Part shown: piece after piece, positions 1 to 8,166 of the stretch | How positions within the stretch are numbered: position 1 is the first letter of the stretch | How the letters are laid out: the number at the start of each line of letters is the position of its first letter | NCBI GenBank assembly: GCA_016203335.1 | Contig: JACQNA010000039.1 | Span: forward strand, 1 to 28,881 | From: Candidatus Woesearchaeota archaeon | GTDB taxonomy: Archaea; Nanobdellota; Nanobdellia; Woesearchaeales; JACQNA01 | Direction: 5' to 3' | DNA: 28,881 nt | Translations under genes and position numbers: made by a program | Notes under the pieces: generated by a model | Databases searched by the model: none | Told to the model about the DNA's origin: nothing | Seen by the model: only the letters and a program-made list of their open reading frames with translations

Positions 1-1
1 C

Positions 2-1294
2 CTAATAATAGGTCTTCTCTTCAGGCTCTTCGCCGTTGCCCTTCAGGCGGTTGAAGCCGATGATCAATCCGATGATGACCAACAGCACCACCAGCACAAT
101 CACGGCAATCTCGAGGCCTGACTTGATGCTGCCCCAGCCTGATGCTGAGCTGCCTGCGACATTCGCCTTCAGCGGAATCTGCACGGTCTTGCCTGCTGAC
201 TTCACTTCAGCGACAAATGCCTTTTCGCCAGCAGCTGCATTGCTGTTTGCAGTGAGCACCACAGATACGGTTGAGGTTTCGCCTGCGCCGACTGTCACGA
301 CATTGGAGGGCTGTACTGTTGCTGTTGCCCATCCGGCAGTGCCGGACACCGCAACAGTGTACGTCTTGGATGCGCTTCCGGTATTAGTCAGCACAATCGG
401 ATAGACTGCGCTTGCACCAGCTGCCACATCCTGGCTCTCAATGCCGACATTCACCATGGTCTTCTCTGTGCTTGGCGCAACGCCATCAGCACTGCCGACC
501 ACGGTAATGGTGGATTCTGAGGTCTCCGCGGCAAACCCTTCGTCAAACTCCACTGAGGAGATAACATTGTAGTCGCCTGGCTGCGCGTTCACTGGAATGC
601 GCAGAAGCAATTCCTCAGAGGTGACTGACTTCTCTGCCTTGAGCTCTTCAATATAGTCTGACTCAGCAACACCCAAAGCCGGAATCTCGATCCGTATCTT
701 GATTCCCTCTTCAGTGTTCTGGCCGATGTTCTTGATGCGGACAGTGCCGATCAGGTATCTGCCTGCCTGGATGGTATCCTCAGGTGAGAGCACGACATCC
801 TTGATCTGGAGGTCATGGCGCTCGCCCTTCAGGTTCAATCGCACCATCTGCTCTAATGCTATTCCTGTCCTGCTGCCGACCCGGATGCGCAAGTCATAGC
901 GATCCTTGTCCGCAAGGTCAGGAACTGTTAATCGCAGGGTCTTGGTGACAATGTCGCCGCCATCCATATCAAACAAATCTGTTGCATCGGATAGCCTGTT
1001 TCCTGCCCGAGCATTATACTCGTAACCGAGAATTGCTGCTTCAACCTCAACATCGTGCTCTTTTGGGTTGGCTTCTCCTGCTGCAAGCGCAGCTGCCTTC
1101 ACCCGCACCTTGACAGTTAAGGTATCTCCCCTTTGCACCTCAAACTGGTTGGTTACCGGACTTTGGTCGTTGCTTCTGAAGTCAACGTTGTCCTCGTTAA
1201 TCTTGATCCAATCAACTGCCGGAAGCGCCTGGGCAACTCCCACAGCCAAGAGGCTGATTACGAGGGCCGCAAACAATATGTACATCTTGTTCAT
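2..1294 (-). CDS. S-layer-type surface protein with C-terminal membrane anchor
   Basis: The 430-residue product starts with a clear signal peptide (residues 1-23, ending AQA) and finishes with one hydrophobic helix (about 390-416) followed by a short charged tail, so it should sit outside the cell held by its C-terminus. Between them are beta-rich, CARDB/NEW3-like Ig domains: one around 160-265 (a segment beginning DLQIKDVVLSPED) and one around 280-380 with the NTGSASKTY and AGEKAF signatures usual in archaeal COG1361-type S-layer proteins. The start is supported by a good Shine-Dalgarno sequence 8 nt upstream and a TATA box further up, so unlike most genes here it has a leader of about 50 nt, which would suit high expression. 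The stop codon lies at the window edge. The S-layer role is inferred from architecture; no enzymatic motif is visible. Confidence 0.75.
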   Translation of the reverse strand: MNKMYILFAALVISLLAVGVAQALPAVDWIKINEDNVDFRSNDQSPVTNQFEVQRGDTLTVKVRVKAAALAAGEANPKEHDVEVEAAILGYEYNARAGNRLSDATDLFDMDGGDIVTKTLRLTVPDLADKDRYDLRIRVGSRTGIALEQMVRLNLKGERHDLQIKDVVLSPEDTIQAGRYLIGTVRIKNIGQNTEEGIKIRIEIPALGVAESDYIEELKAEKSVTSEELLLRIPVNAQPGDYNVISSVEFDEGFAAETSESTITVVGSADGVAPSTEKTMVNVGIESQDVAAGASAVYPIVLTNTGSASKTYTVAVSGTAGWATATVQPSNVVTVGAGETSTVSVVLTANSNAAAGEKAFVAEVKSAGKTVQIPLKANVAGSSASGWGSIKSGLEIAVIVLVVLLVIIGLIIGFNRLKGNGEEPEEKTYY

Positions 1295-1302
1295 GGTTGT
1301 AT

Positions 1303-1308
1303 ACCCCC
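1303..1308 (-). promoter_or_regulatory. Shine-Dalgarno site of the surface-protein gene
   Basis: Reads GGGGGT on the minus strand, 8 nt before the ATG at 1294, one mismatch from archaeal GGAGGT. It is notable because most first genes in this window appear leaderless. Confidence 0.6.
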
Positions 1309-1366
1309 ATTATTATTTTGTATCATGAAAGGGAATGGGTTGAATACCTCGGGATTGTGTGTTGAG

Positions 1367-1375
1367 TATTTAAAT
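1367..1375 (-). promoter_or_regulatory. TATA box for the surface-protein gene
   Basis: Minus strand reads ATTTAAATA. With an archaeal TATA-to-start spacing of about 26 nt, transcription would begin near 1345, giving a leader of about 50 nt that includes the Shine-Dalgarno site at 1303-1308. The 136-nt gap 1295-1430 holds nothing else I can support. Confidence 0.55.
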
Positions 1376-1430
1376 GTTTCTATTCTCGAGTAGTTGCAAT
1401 ATGCGTGCATGCCGGAGCCTCTGCCCATAA

Positions 1431-4307
1431 TCAGCGTACCTCCATCGGGCGGTAAATCGTCCGCTTGACCTTGCCATCGCTGATGGTGAAGCGCGCCAGG
1501 TATTCTCCTGAGGCATCTGCCGGGATTTCCAACGGCAGGGTTTTCGTGACCTTGTCGCCGGTGTTAAGAGCAAAGGGACCTGCCCTGCTGCGGACAGCAA
1601 GCTCTGGGATGGAGACGGTAACACGGGCGTGCTCCATCTCCAGATTATCGGTATTGGTAAAGGTGACATAGGCGCTCGTTGCCTCTCCTGGCTGCACGCG
1701 CTCATCCAGGAAGCCTGCGCTTCCGATGTATATCTTTTCCCGCGGCAAGATCGCTGAGGGGGTGGTGGATACGGTGATGCTGAAGCCCTGGAAAGCAATG
1801 AGCGCGCCATCGCTGACCTGCACCTGGACAAAGACTGTTCCTAGCTGGTTTTCGTTCGGTGTCCACTGGATAAGCCCTGTTGAGGTGGAAATCGTCATGC
1901 CCTCTGGCCCTTGCCGCAAGGAATAGGCAAGCTGGTCGCCGTCAGGATCTGTTGCTTCAACATCATAGGTATAGGTCAGATCAAAGCGCTGGTTGGTTCT
2001 GAAAGAGGTAAGCGGGGTTGAAGTAATCACCGGCGCGCGGTTGGCATTGCCTATGCGGATAGTGATGGTTTCGCTATCGGTGAGGCTGCCATCAGAGACC
2101 GTAAACGTCACTGGGTAGCTGCCTGCCTGCTGGAACGTCGGTGTCCAGGAGAACTGCCTGTTCTGGAAGGCCGCTCCCTGCGGCAGCCCATTGGCGGAAT
2201 AGGTTAGCGTGTCATTATCCTGGTCTGTTGCAGAGACAGTAAACTGGAGCAGCTCATTTTCCGCTGCCTGCTTATCGCCAATAGATGCAAGAACAGGGGC
2301 GCGGTTGACATCTCCCACAGCAATAGTAATGCCCTGGCTCACTGTTTCCTTGCCATCAGAGACTGAGAAAGTCACTTGGTAGCTCCCTGCCTGCTGGAAT
2401 GTCGGTGTCCAGCTGAACTGCTGGCCCTGGAAAGAGGCGCCCTGCGGCAGCCCGGTTGCATTATAAGTTAGTGTGTCGTTATCAGGGTCTGCTGCTGAGA
2501 CCGTGAACTGCAAAAGCTCATTCTCCTTCCCCTGCTTGTTGGTGAGCGAAACAAAAACAGGAGCACGGTTGACATCGCCAACAGTGATAGTGATGGCTTC
2601 GCTGTCAGAGAGCTCACCGTCAGAGACAGAGAACGTCACCTGATGGCTGCCGGACTGCTGGAAGGTGGGAATCCAGGAGAATTGCCGGCTCTGGAAAGAT
2701 GCCCCTTCCGGTAAACTGGTGGCAGTATAGGTTAAACCATTGCCGTCAGGATCGGCGGCGGAGACTGCAAACTGCAGTGGCTCGCTCTCCCTCGCCTGCT
2801 TGTCACCGATTGCTGCCAGTACTGGCGCCCGGTTGACATTGCTCACTGTAATAATAATCGTCTTACTATCTGCTCCGCCCTTGCCATCAGAAACAGTGAA
2901 GGTAACTGAATAGCTGCCGGACTGCTGGAATGTCGGTGTCCAGGAGAACTGCCTGTTCTGGAAGGATGCGCCCTGCGGCAGGTTGGATGCGGTATAGGCC
3001 AGGGAGTCATTGTCCTGGTCTGTTGCGGTTATGGTAAACTGGAGCAATTCGTTTTCCCTGCCTGTTTTATCTGCAATAGCCAATACCGGAGCGCGGTTGA
3101 CGTCGGTGACTGTGAGGGTAACAGTTTCGCTGTCTGTGCCGCCATTGCCATCGTTGACTATAAAGGTAACCTGATAGCTGCCGGACTGCTGGAAACTCGG
3201 TATCCAGGAGAACTGCCTGTTTTGGAAGGCTGCACCCTGCGGCAGGGGTGATGTGGTGTAGAGTAAAGCATCATTATCTGCATCAGTTGCGCTGATGGTA
3301 AACTGCAAAAGAGCGTTTTCTGCAACCTGCTTGCTGCCGATTGCTGCCAGGACCGGGGCACGGTTGACATTGTTGACTGTCACATTCCATGTCTTGCTGT
3401 CTGAGAGTTGGCCATCGGAGACAACAACCTTGACGATGTGCGTGCCTGCATCAGTAAAGCCCGTTACATAATTATATGCTGTGGTGCTGGAGACTGGCTG
3501 GCTGTCCAATGTCCAGAGATAGCCGAGAACTGCATTATCAGGATCTGTTGCTGTAACGCTGAACGCCAAAGTATCACCCTCGTTGATTGCCGGATTAAGG
3601 CTTACCGGGGCGAAACTGGCAATTCTCGGCGCATCATTCACCGGGGTGACAGTTACGGTAAATGGGTTTGAGGGAACAGAGAACATGCCATCTGATGCAA
3701 TTGCGGTAAAGGTGTGCTGGCCGGCCCATTCTGGGTTTGCTGGAGTAAAGGTCACCTGGGAGCCGGAGACGCTGACCTGGAGGTCTGTCTGGGAGTATTT
3801 GGTAGTGACTTGGTAGGCAAGCACATCTGCCGGCTCAGGATCAGTGAAATAGCTCGCCATATCGATAGTCAATGGCGTTCCCTCTGGAGTGGCTTGAGCA
3901 GGAATCGGGGTGATGAGGACGGGCTGGAGCTTGTTGACGGTAAGATCAATGAACTTGTACTGCGTCTCGCCGAGAGAGTCTTTTGCCTCGAACTTCACAT
4001 GATAGATGCCTGCGCGCTGGTATTGTGCAGGGGCTACGGAAAATGAGTTCTGATAAGTATTCGTGCCCTGGGCAGCATTGATATAGGTGTGCAATGGGGC
4101 ATAGTCCTTATCAAAGAGCACCGCCTGCACATACGGGAAACTGCTGCCCGTGGTCTGCGCGGAAACGCCAAAATTGATGCTCTGGCCGTAATTGATGGCT
4201 GCGGTGTCCTGGCTCGTTTCCCACTGGGTGTTTAATGTAAGAAGAGCGTGCACGCTAGGCAAAAGTGCGAGCACCAGCACGCTGAGCATAATGGCTAGTT
4301 GTTTCAT
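1431..4307 (-). CDS. Secreted tandem Ig/cadherin-like repeat protein
   Basis: The 958-residue product has a signal peptide (1-21) and no C-terminal membrane helix, so it is probably secreted or held by other surface proteins. Order of domains: a beta domain (about 27-126), a putative-Ig (He_PIG-type) domain (127-222), a PKD-like domain (223-314), then five highly similar repeats of 88-89 residues starting NRAPV at residues 315, 404, 492, 580 and 668, a divergent sixth (756-849), and a C-terminal CARDB-like domain (about 857-958) resembling those of the protein encoded at 2-1294. Repeats carry the DPDNDTLTY, LPQGA and FSWTPTFQQ motifs typical of He_PIG/cadherin-like Ca-binding folds. N-D-S/T sequons in repeats 2, 4 and 5 could be N-glycosylated. 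Such proteins usually act in adhesion or as surface-layer fibres; the exact role is not knowable here. Confidence 0.8.
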   Translation of the reverse strand: MKQLAIMLSVLVLALLPSVHALLTLNTQWETSQDTAAINYGQSINFGVSAQTTGSSFPYVQAVLFDKDYAPLHTYINAAQGTNTYQNSFSVAPAQYQRAGIYHVKFEAKDSLGETQYKFIDLTVNKLQPVLITPIPAQATPEGTPLTIDMASYFTDPEPADVLAYQVTTKYSQTDLQVSVSGSQVTFTPANPEWAGQHTFTAIASDGMFSVPSNPFTVTVTPVNDAPRIASFAPVSLNPAINEGDTLAFSVTATDPDNAVLGYLWTLDSQPVSSTTAYNYVTGFTDAGTHIVKVVVSDGQLSDSKTWNVTVNNVNRAPVLAAIGSKQVAENALLQFTISATDADNDALLYTTSPLPQGAAFQNRQFSWIPSFQQSGSYQVTFIVNDGNGGTDSETVTLTVTDVNRAPVLAIADKTGRENELLQFTITATDQDNDSLAYTASNLPQGASFQNRQFSWTPTFQQSGSYSVTFTVSDGKGGADSKTIIITVSNVNRAPVLAAIGDKQARESEPLQFAVSAADPDGNGLTYTATSLPEGASFQSRQFSWIPTFQQSGSHQVTFSVSDGELSDSEAITITVGDVNRAPVFVSLTNKQGKENELLQFTVSAADPDNDTLTYNATGLPQGASFQGQQFSWTPTFQQAGSYQVTFSVSDGKETVSQGITIAVGDVNRAPVLASIGDKQAAENELLQFTVSATDQDNDTLTYSANGLPQGAAFQNRQFSWTPTFQQAGSYPVTFTVSDGSLTDSETITIRIGNANRAPVITSTPLTSFRTNQRFDLTYTYDVEATDPDGDQLAYSLRQGPEGMTISTSTGLIQWTPNENQLGTVFVQVQVSDGALIAFQGFSITVSTTPSAILPREKIYIGSAGFLDERVQPGEATSAYVTFTNTDNLEMEHARVTVSIPELAVRSRAGPFALNTGDKVTKTLPLEIPADASGEYLARFTISDGKVKRTIYRPMEVR
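2043..3365 (-). repeat. Five tandem ~264-bp repeats inside the Ig-like repeat gene
   Basis: Unit boundaries taken at the Asn codon of each NRAPV are 3365-3099 (267 bp), 3098-2835, 3834-type spacing continuing as 2834-2571, 2570-2307 and 2306-2043 (264 bp each). All stay in frame. Nucleotide identity is high over the FSWTPTFQQ stretch, suggesting recent duplication or homogenisation. A sixth, diverged unit follows on the 3' side. Confidence 0.85.
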
Positions 4308-4346
4308 TGGCTTTCCCCAACGATGATTCAGATCACGCCCTTTTTT

Positions 4347-6926
4347 CTAAAATTCCGCCTGCAGCAGGAAGCGGAGGAAGGTTTCTTCTGGTGAGTATCC
4401 AACTCCTGTTCCGAATTTCAGGTTGACTGGAAGGCGGTCATTCAGCTTTTTGATTCCTACAAGCGCACCTGAGCCGACCAGGATATCCGTGCTTTGAGTA
4501 AGCCTGCTCTGCGGCAATGCGCGCTCGGCAACAATATCTCCTTGGCTATTTCTTTGGGTGAGACGCTCTTCAATGTTCCTCTGCATGGTTGTCCGGAGCC
4601 GGTTGATGTCCAGGAAGAGCTCGACAGTGTATTTTTTGTTATCCAGGACATCAGCGCCTACCCCCGCACCAAAGAATGTTCTGGTGACAATCTCATTAAT
4701 CCTAGTAACCAATTCACCGTACAGCTGCGGTCGTAAGGGATCAAAGACCTCTCTGGTGAACTGCTCAGACATATCGCTTTCCCCTTCCGGAGAGAACCCA
4801 CCGCGGACATGATAGACCATTCTTCCTATCTTGGGCAGCCGGTAGTCAAAGCCGAATGCCGCATTCAGGCCGTGGTTAACCAGCTTCTCCCCATAGAAGC
4901 CGACGCCAGTAGTTGCCCTGCGCTCTGCCTTGTCTGCCCGGCGCTTCTCCTTGGCGGCGAGGCGCTCGGCGGCTTCTGCACGCTGCTGTTCTTGTGCATA
5001 TTTTTGTTCGAGTTCGCTCTCCCGCAGCGCAAGTAGGCTATTCCTCAATCTTTCTTCTCCAAGCGCTTGCTGCGTTGAATCGCGTCCTGCAATCACACCA
5101 TTGAGATTCTCCTGAAGTGAAGTAAGCCGCCCTTCATAGCCTGAAATCTTATCCGCCTCTTCCTGTAGATAAGTAATTTGATTGCGTAATTCTCCTATCC
5201 GTTCTTCATAATTTGTTACTGCTAATTCTTTTTGTTTGATAGCTTCAGCAGTTCTCTTTCGCTCCTGCTCAACATCCTCCCGCAATTTACTCTCTAATCC
5301 TTGGAAATGCTGCTCTCGTTCTGTTGCGTCTTCTTTTGCTTTTTGTCGAAATGCATCATATTCCTGTTGAGTAAGCTGACCAGTCCGCAACGCTTCCTCT
5401 TTTTGGCTCATCAGCTCTTCTGTTTCCCGATCCTTAAGAGTCATGTATGTCTTAAACTCTTTGATAGCATCATCAGTCTCAAGCCGCAGTTTATCATACT
5501 GTTCGTCAAAACCAAGCATATTGCGGCCATATCGCGCATAAAGAAGAATATCAACCGATGAGGCAAGCATGTCCATAAACTTGGTCAAGCCTCTTTCTTC
5601 TGCCTTTCTTCGTACCTCTGGATTTTCTGAATAGACAAAAACAGTATCGCCCTGTTGGAGGTGCTCAGGAATGATGGTTTCGTCCTTGATCATCTCCTGC
5701 AATGGGATACCATAGTTGTAAACAACATCAAACACGTGCTTATATCCTGCTTCCCCCTCTGCAGTTTTTCCTGCCTTTCCTAAGTTTGCAAGCCGGAGGA
5801 TTGGAGCATAAATGTTCAGAAACGTATCGAGCGGGTCAATGATCCCATCCCCATCGATGTCGCCAACATATTTCTTTACGATAATGCCGACATTTCCGCT
5901 ATCATCAACAGTAGTTGCCCGCGCCAGAATCTGTGCAATCTGAAATCCCGCTCCCGACCTAAAGAAGTTGTAGGCTTCCTCAAGCTCGTTACTTAATGTG
6001 CCTGTCTGATTCGGAATATCTCTCCGGATAAGTGCAAGCCGCTCGATTCTTCGCTCCAGATTAAGCCGTATGGTTCTTTGTTGAAGATCGCTCGCGACAA
6101 CCAGCGTATCAGGATCAACATTATATTTCTCCTGTAAGGCCTGGTCTATTTGCTGAACCATTGCAGAATCCTGGGCAGATGGTGGCGGCGTGACATTGCC
6201 AGAGAGCAGCATATGCCCGCTGCGAGCGGCTTCTTCAAGCTTTTCCTGCGACCAGTATCCAGGATGATCGGAATTGTCATCAATCGATTTTGGTGCGCTA
6301 TGATTTACTATGCTTGCCGGTGTTGATGGTGAACTGTTTGCTGAATTTGTGTACTGGCTTGATGGATTTTGCTGCTGATTGCCGCCGATCAAGCGCAATG
6401 TTTGCGCATGGGCAGCAGTATCAACGAGCGTATCGAGCGGTGCGGGTTGCTTGGCAATGGTTAATGCCTGTGGTGTTTGCTGTGTCGGCTGCCTACGATC
6501 ATTGATGTATGTATCCAACTCACGGTAAATTGACCTTGTGAGATCAAGTGGTATTGGTAGGACCTTGATAACGCTTGTATCTCTTATAGAAGCATTGTAT
6601 AAGTTGATGCCCTCGAGCAATCCGTGATCCCTTAGTGCTTCAAATTCACCAAGCGTTGTTGTTGATAAGCCTTTTGGGTATGATCTTAGGGTAAAGCGAT
6701 AGTTAGTGTTTGGTTGAGTATGATGAATTCTGAGTATGGTATCTCCTACGGCGTTGGTAAAAGACAATTCATGAGATGATGAAGTACTATCTTGTTTACT
6801 AAACCGAAAGTTGGGTATCTGCGCATCAGCAGGGCCTGCTGCTGCCAGCATCCCATAGACCGCAAGAGCTGATGCTGCTCTCCGCGCGTATCGCGGGATG
6901 GTTGCGGCAAGGTCTGCAATGCTCAT
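4347..6926 (-). CDS. Exported coiled-coil protein with Ca-loop and beta-barrel-like C-terminus
   Basis: The 859-residue product is not a family I recognise. A signal peptide spans about 1-35 (paired Arg at 15-16, cleavage after ADA). Residues 40-140 are beta-rich, 145-255 are Q/N/S/P-rich linker, and 356-367 form a DxDxDGxxDxxD loop (dockerin/EF-hand type calcium site). Residues about 475-672 are a charged coiled coil ending in an Ala/Glu/Arg-rich helix. The last 185 residues (674-859) are alternating aromatic/hydrophobic strands with Gly turns, ending in Phe (LLQAEF), the pattern of bacterial outer-membrane barrels. Start: ATG 6926 lies about 24 nt from a TATA box. It precedes the Ig-repeat gene by 39 nt, and both may act at the cell surface. 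A barrel in an archaeon would be unusual; a plain beta-sandwich is the alternative. Confidence 0.6.
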   Translation of the reverse strand: MSIADLAATIPRYARRAASALAVYGMLAAAGPADAQIPNFRFSKQDSTSSSHELSFTNAVGDTILRIHHTQPNTNYRFTLRSYPKGLSTTTLGEFEALRDHGLLEGINLYNASIRDTSVIKVLPIPLDLTRSIYRELDTYINDRRQPTQQTPQALTIAKQPAPLDTLVDTAAHAQTLRLIGGNQQQNPSSQYTNSANSSPSTPASIVNHSAPKSIDDNSDHPGYWSQEKLEEAARSGHMLLSGNVTPPPSAQDSAMVQQIDQALQEKYNVDPDTLVVASDLQQRTIRLNLERRIERLALIRRDIPNQTGTLSNELEEAYNFFRSGAGFQIAQILARATTVDDSGNVGIIVKKYVGDIDGDGIIDPLDTFLNIYAPILRLANLGKAGKTAEGEAGYKHVFDVVYNYGIPLQEMIKDETIIPEHLQQGDTVFVYSENPEVRRKAEERGLTKFMDMLASSVDILLYARYGRNMLGFDEQYDKLRLETDDAIKEFKTYMTLKDRETEELMSQKEEALRTGQLTQQEYDAFRQKAKEDATEREQHFQGLESKLREDVEQERKRTAEAIKQKELAVTNYEERIGELRNQITYLQEEADKISGYEGRLTSLQENLNGVIAGRDSTQQALGEERLRNSLLALRESELEQKYAQEQQRAEAAERLAAKEKRRADKAERRATTGVGFYGEKLVNHGLNAAFGFDYRLPKIGRMVYHVRGGFSPEGESDMSEQFTREVFDPLRPQLYGELVTRINEIVTRTFFGAGVGADVLDNKKYTVELFLDINRLRTTMQRNIEERLTQRNSQGDIVAERALPQSRLTQSTDILVGSGALVGIKKLNDRLPVNLKFGTGVGYSPEETFLRFLLQAEF

Positions 6927-6944
6927 GGTTTTGGTAAGGCAAAT

Positions 6945-6954
6945 GTTTTAAAGT
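6945..6954 (-). promoter_or_regulatory. TATA box of the coiled-coil surface gene
   Basis: Minus strand reads ACTTTAAAAC, centred about 24 nt before ATG 6926, consistent with leaderless initiation. Confidence 0.5.
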
Positions 6955-7024
6955 CGCTTTGTTTCTCCCGGTAAATGGCATTTCCTTTTTAAGCCTTACG
7001 CATTTGTTATCATTAGAGGATAGT

Positions 7025-7033
7025 CATATAAAG
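7025..7033 (+). promoter_or_regulatory. TATA box of the GGR-family flavoprotein gene
   Basis: CATATAAAG centred about 34 nt before ATG 7063, predicting a very short leader of 8-10 nt. A G-run at 7040-7045 is too far from the ATG to be a normal Shine-Dalgarno site. Confidence 0.45.
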
Positions 7034-7062
7034 CATAGCGGGGGGCAATAGGCATATTCACC

Positions 7063-8151
7063 ATGATATCCATCATCGGCGCGGGCCCTGCGGGGAACTA
7101 TCTTGCGTATCTGCTTGCGAAAGCGGGGAATCCAGTACAGATATTTGAGGAGCATGAGCAGATCGGCGCTCCGATCCAGTGCACCGGGCTATTGACGCCG
7201 ATGCTCGCTGATTTTTTAGAGGTCAGCGATGAATACCTGGTGAACAGGCTGAAGCGGATCAAGGTTTGCGCAAAACAGCAGAGCACGATTATCACCCTAC
7301 AGAACGAGGAGCTGATGGTGCAGCGGCAGTGGTTTGACAGCCATATTGCGAAGAAGGCTGAGGATGCCGGAGCACAGTACTACCGAGGGCATAAGTTCCT
7401 GGATTATGCTGATGGGATGATGAGCGTTCAGCATGATGGCAAGGTGCAGCGGATTCCAACGGATGTTCTGGTCGGCGCAGACGGTCCCCTGAGCCAGGTT
7501 GCAAGAAGCCAGGGCATGCTCGGACAGAGAAAATTCTATTTCGGCATCCAGGCGCGGATGAAATATCATGGGGAGCCGGACATGTATGAGGTGCATTTTG
7601 GTGATGATTTCCCGGAGTTCTTCGGCTGGATCACGCCGGAGAGTAGGGAGGTTGCTCGGATCGGGCTGGCGGTGAAGCACAACAGGGGAATGCCCTATTT
7701 TGAGCGGTTCCTGCAGCGCAAGGGGCTGAGCAAGGCTGATATTATTGAGTATCAGTCCGGCATTATCCCGATCTATGACCCCCGGCTTCCGGTGCAGAAG
7801 GGAAACGTGTATCTGCTGGGCGATGCGGCATTTCAGGTGAAGGCAACGACATTAGGAGGGATTATTCCCGGCATGGCTGCTGCTGAAGTGCTGGCTGACG
7901 CGCTGCGCAATGGAAAGGATTATCAGAAGGGGTTAGGCACATTGAACAGGCAGCTTCGGCTGCATTTGCGGATCCGGAGGGTATTGGATAGATTCTCGGA
8001 CAAAGACTATGATGCGCTTATTGCATTAGTGGGCAAGCCAAGAGTAAAGCGGATCATTGAAAGCGAGAGCAGGGAATTTCCGCTGATGATGCTGGTGAAG
8101 CTGCTGGCTGCGGAGCCGCGGCTGCTGCGGTTCGCGCGAAAGTTAGTGTAA
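7063..8151 (+). CDS. Geranylgeranyl-reductase-family FAD-dependent oxidoreductase
   Basis: The 362-residue product has the full p-hydroxybenzoate-hydroxylase-like layout of the GGR family. An N-terminal GxGxxG Rossmann loop (IIGAGPAGNYLAY, residues 4-16) binds FAD, followed by EEHEQIG and QCTGLL. A GADGPLSQVAR motif lies near residues 144-154, and a second FAD motif GDAAFQVKATTLGGI near 253-267. In archaea this family saturates geranylgeranyl chains of membrane lipids (digeranylgeranylglycerophospholipid reductase) or of polyprenol/dolichol carriers. The latter would fit a neighbouring glycosylation locus, but the sequence alone does not separate these substrates. Length is close to the normal 390-450, slightly short. 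It converges with the Nudix-like gene, leaving 15 nt between stops. Confidence 0.8.
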   Translation: MISIIGAGPAGNYLAYLLAKAGNPVQIFEEHEQIGAPIQCTGLLTPMLADFLEVSDEYLVNRLKRIKVCAKQQSTIITLQNEELMVQRQWFDSHIAKKAEDAGAQYYRGHKFLDYADGMMSVQHDGKVQRIPTDVLVGADGPLSQVARSQGMLGQRKFYFGIQARMKYHGEPDMYEVHFGDDFPEFFGWITPESREVARIGLAVKHNRGMPYFERFLQRKGLSKADIIEYQSGIIPIYDPRLPVQKGNVYLLGDAAFQVKATTLGGIIPGMAAAEVLADALRNGKDYQKGLGTLNRQLRLHLRIRRVLDRFSDKDYDALIALVGKPRVKRIIESESREFPLMMLVKLLAAEPRLLRFARKLV

Positions 8152-8166
8152 TTTGAGTGTATCCGT

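Noticed and set aside
1295..1430. Small RNA or tRNA in the longer intergenic gaps (1295-1430 and 6927-7062)
   Set aside because: I found promoter-like AT boxes but no cloverleaf or convincing hairpin by eye.
2043..3365. Regular ~264-bp repeats as a possible CRISPR or satellite array
   Set aside because: Units are far too long for CRISPR, have no spacers, and stay in frame as protein repeats.
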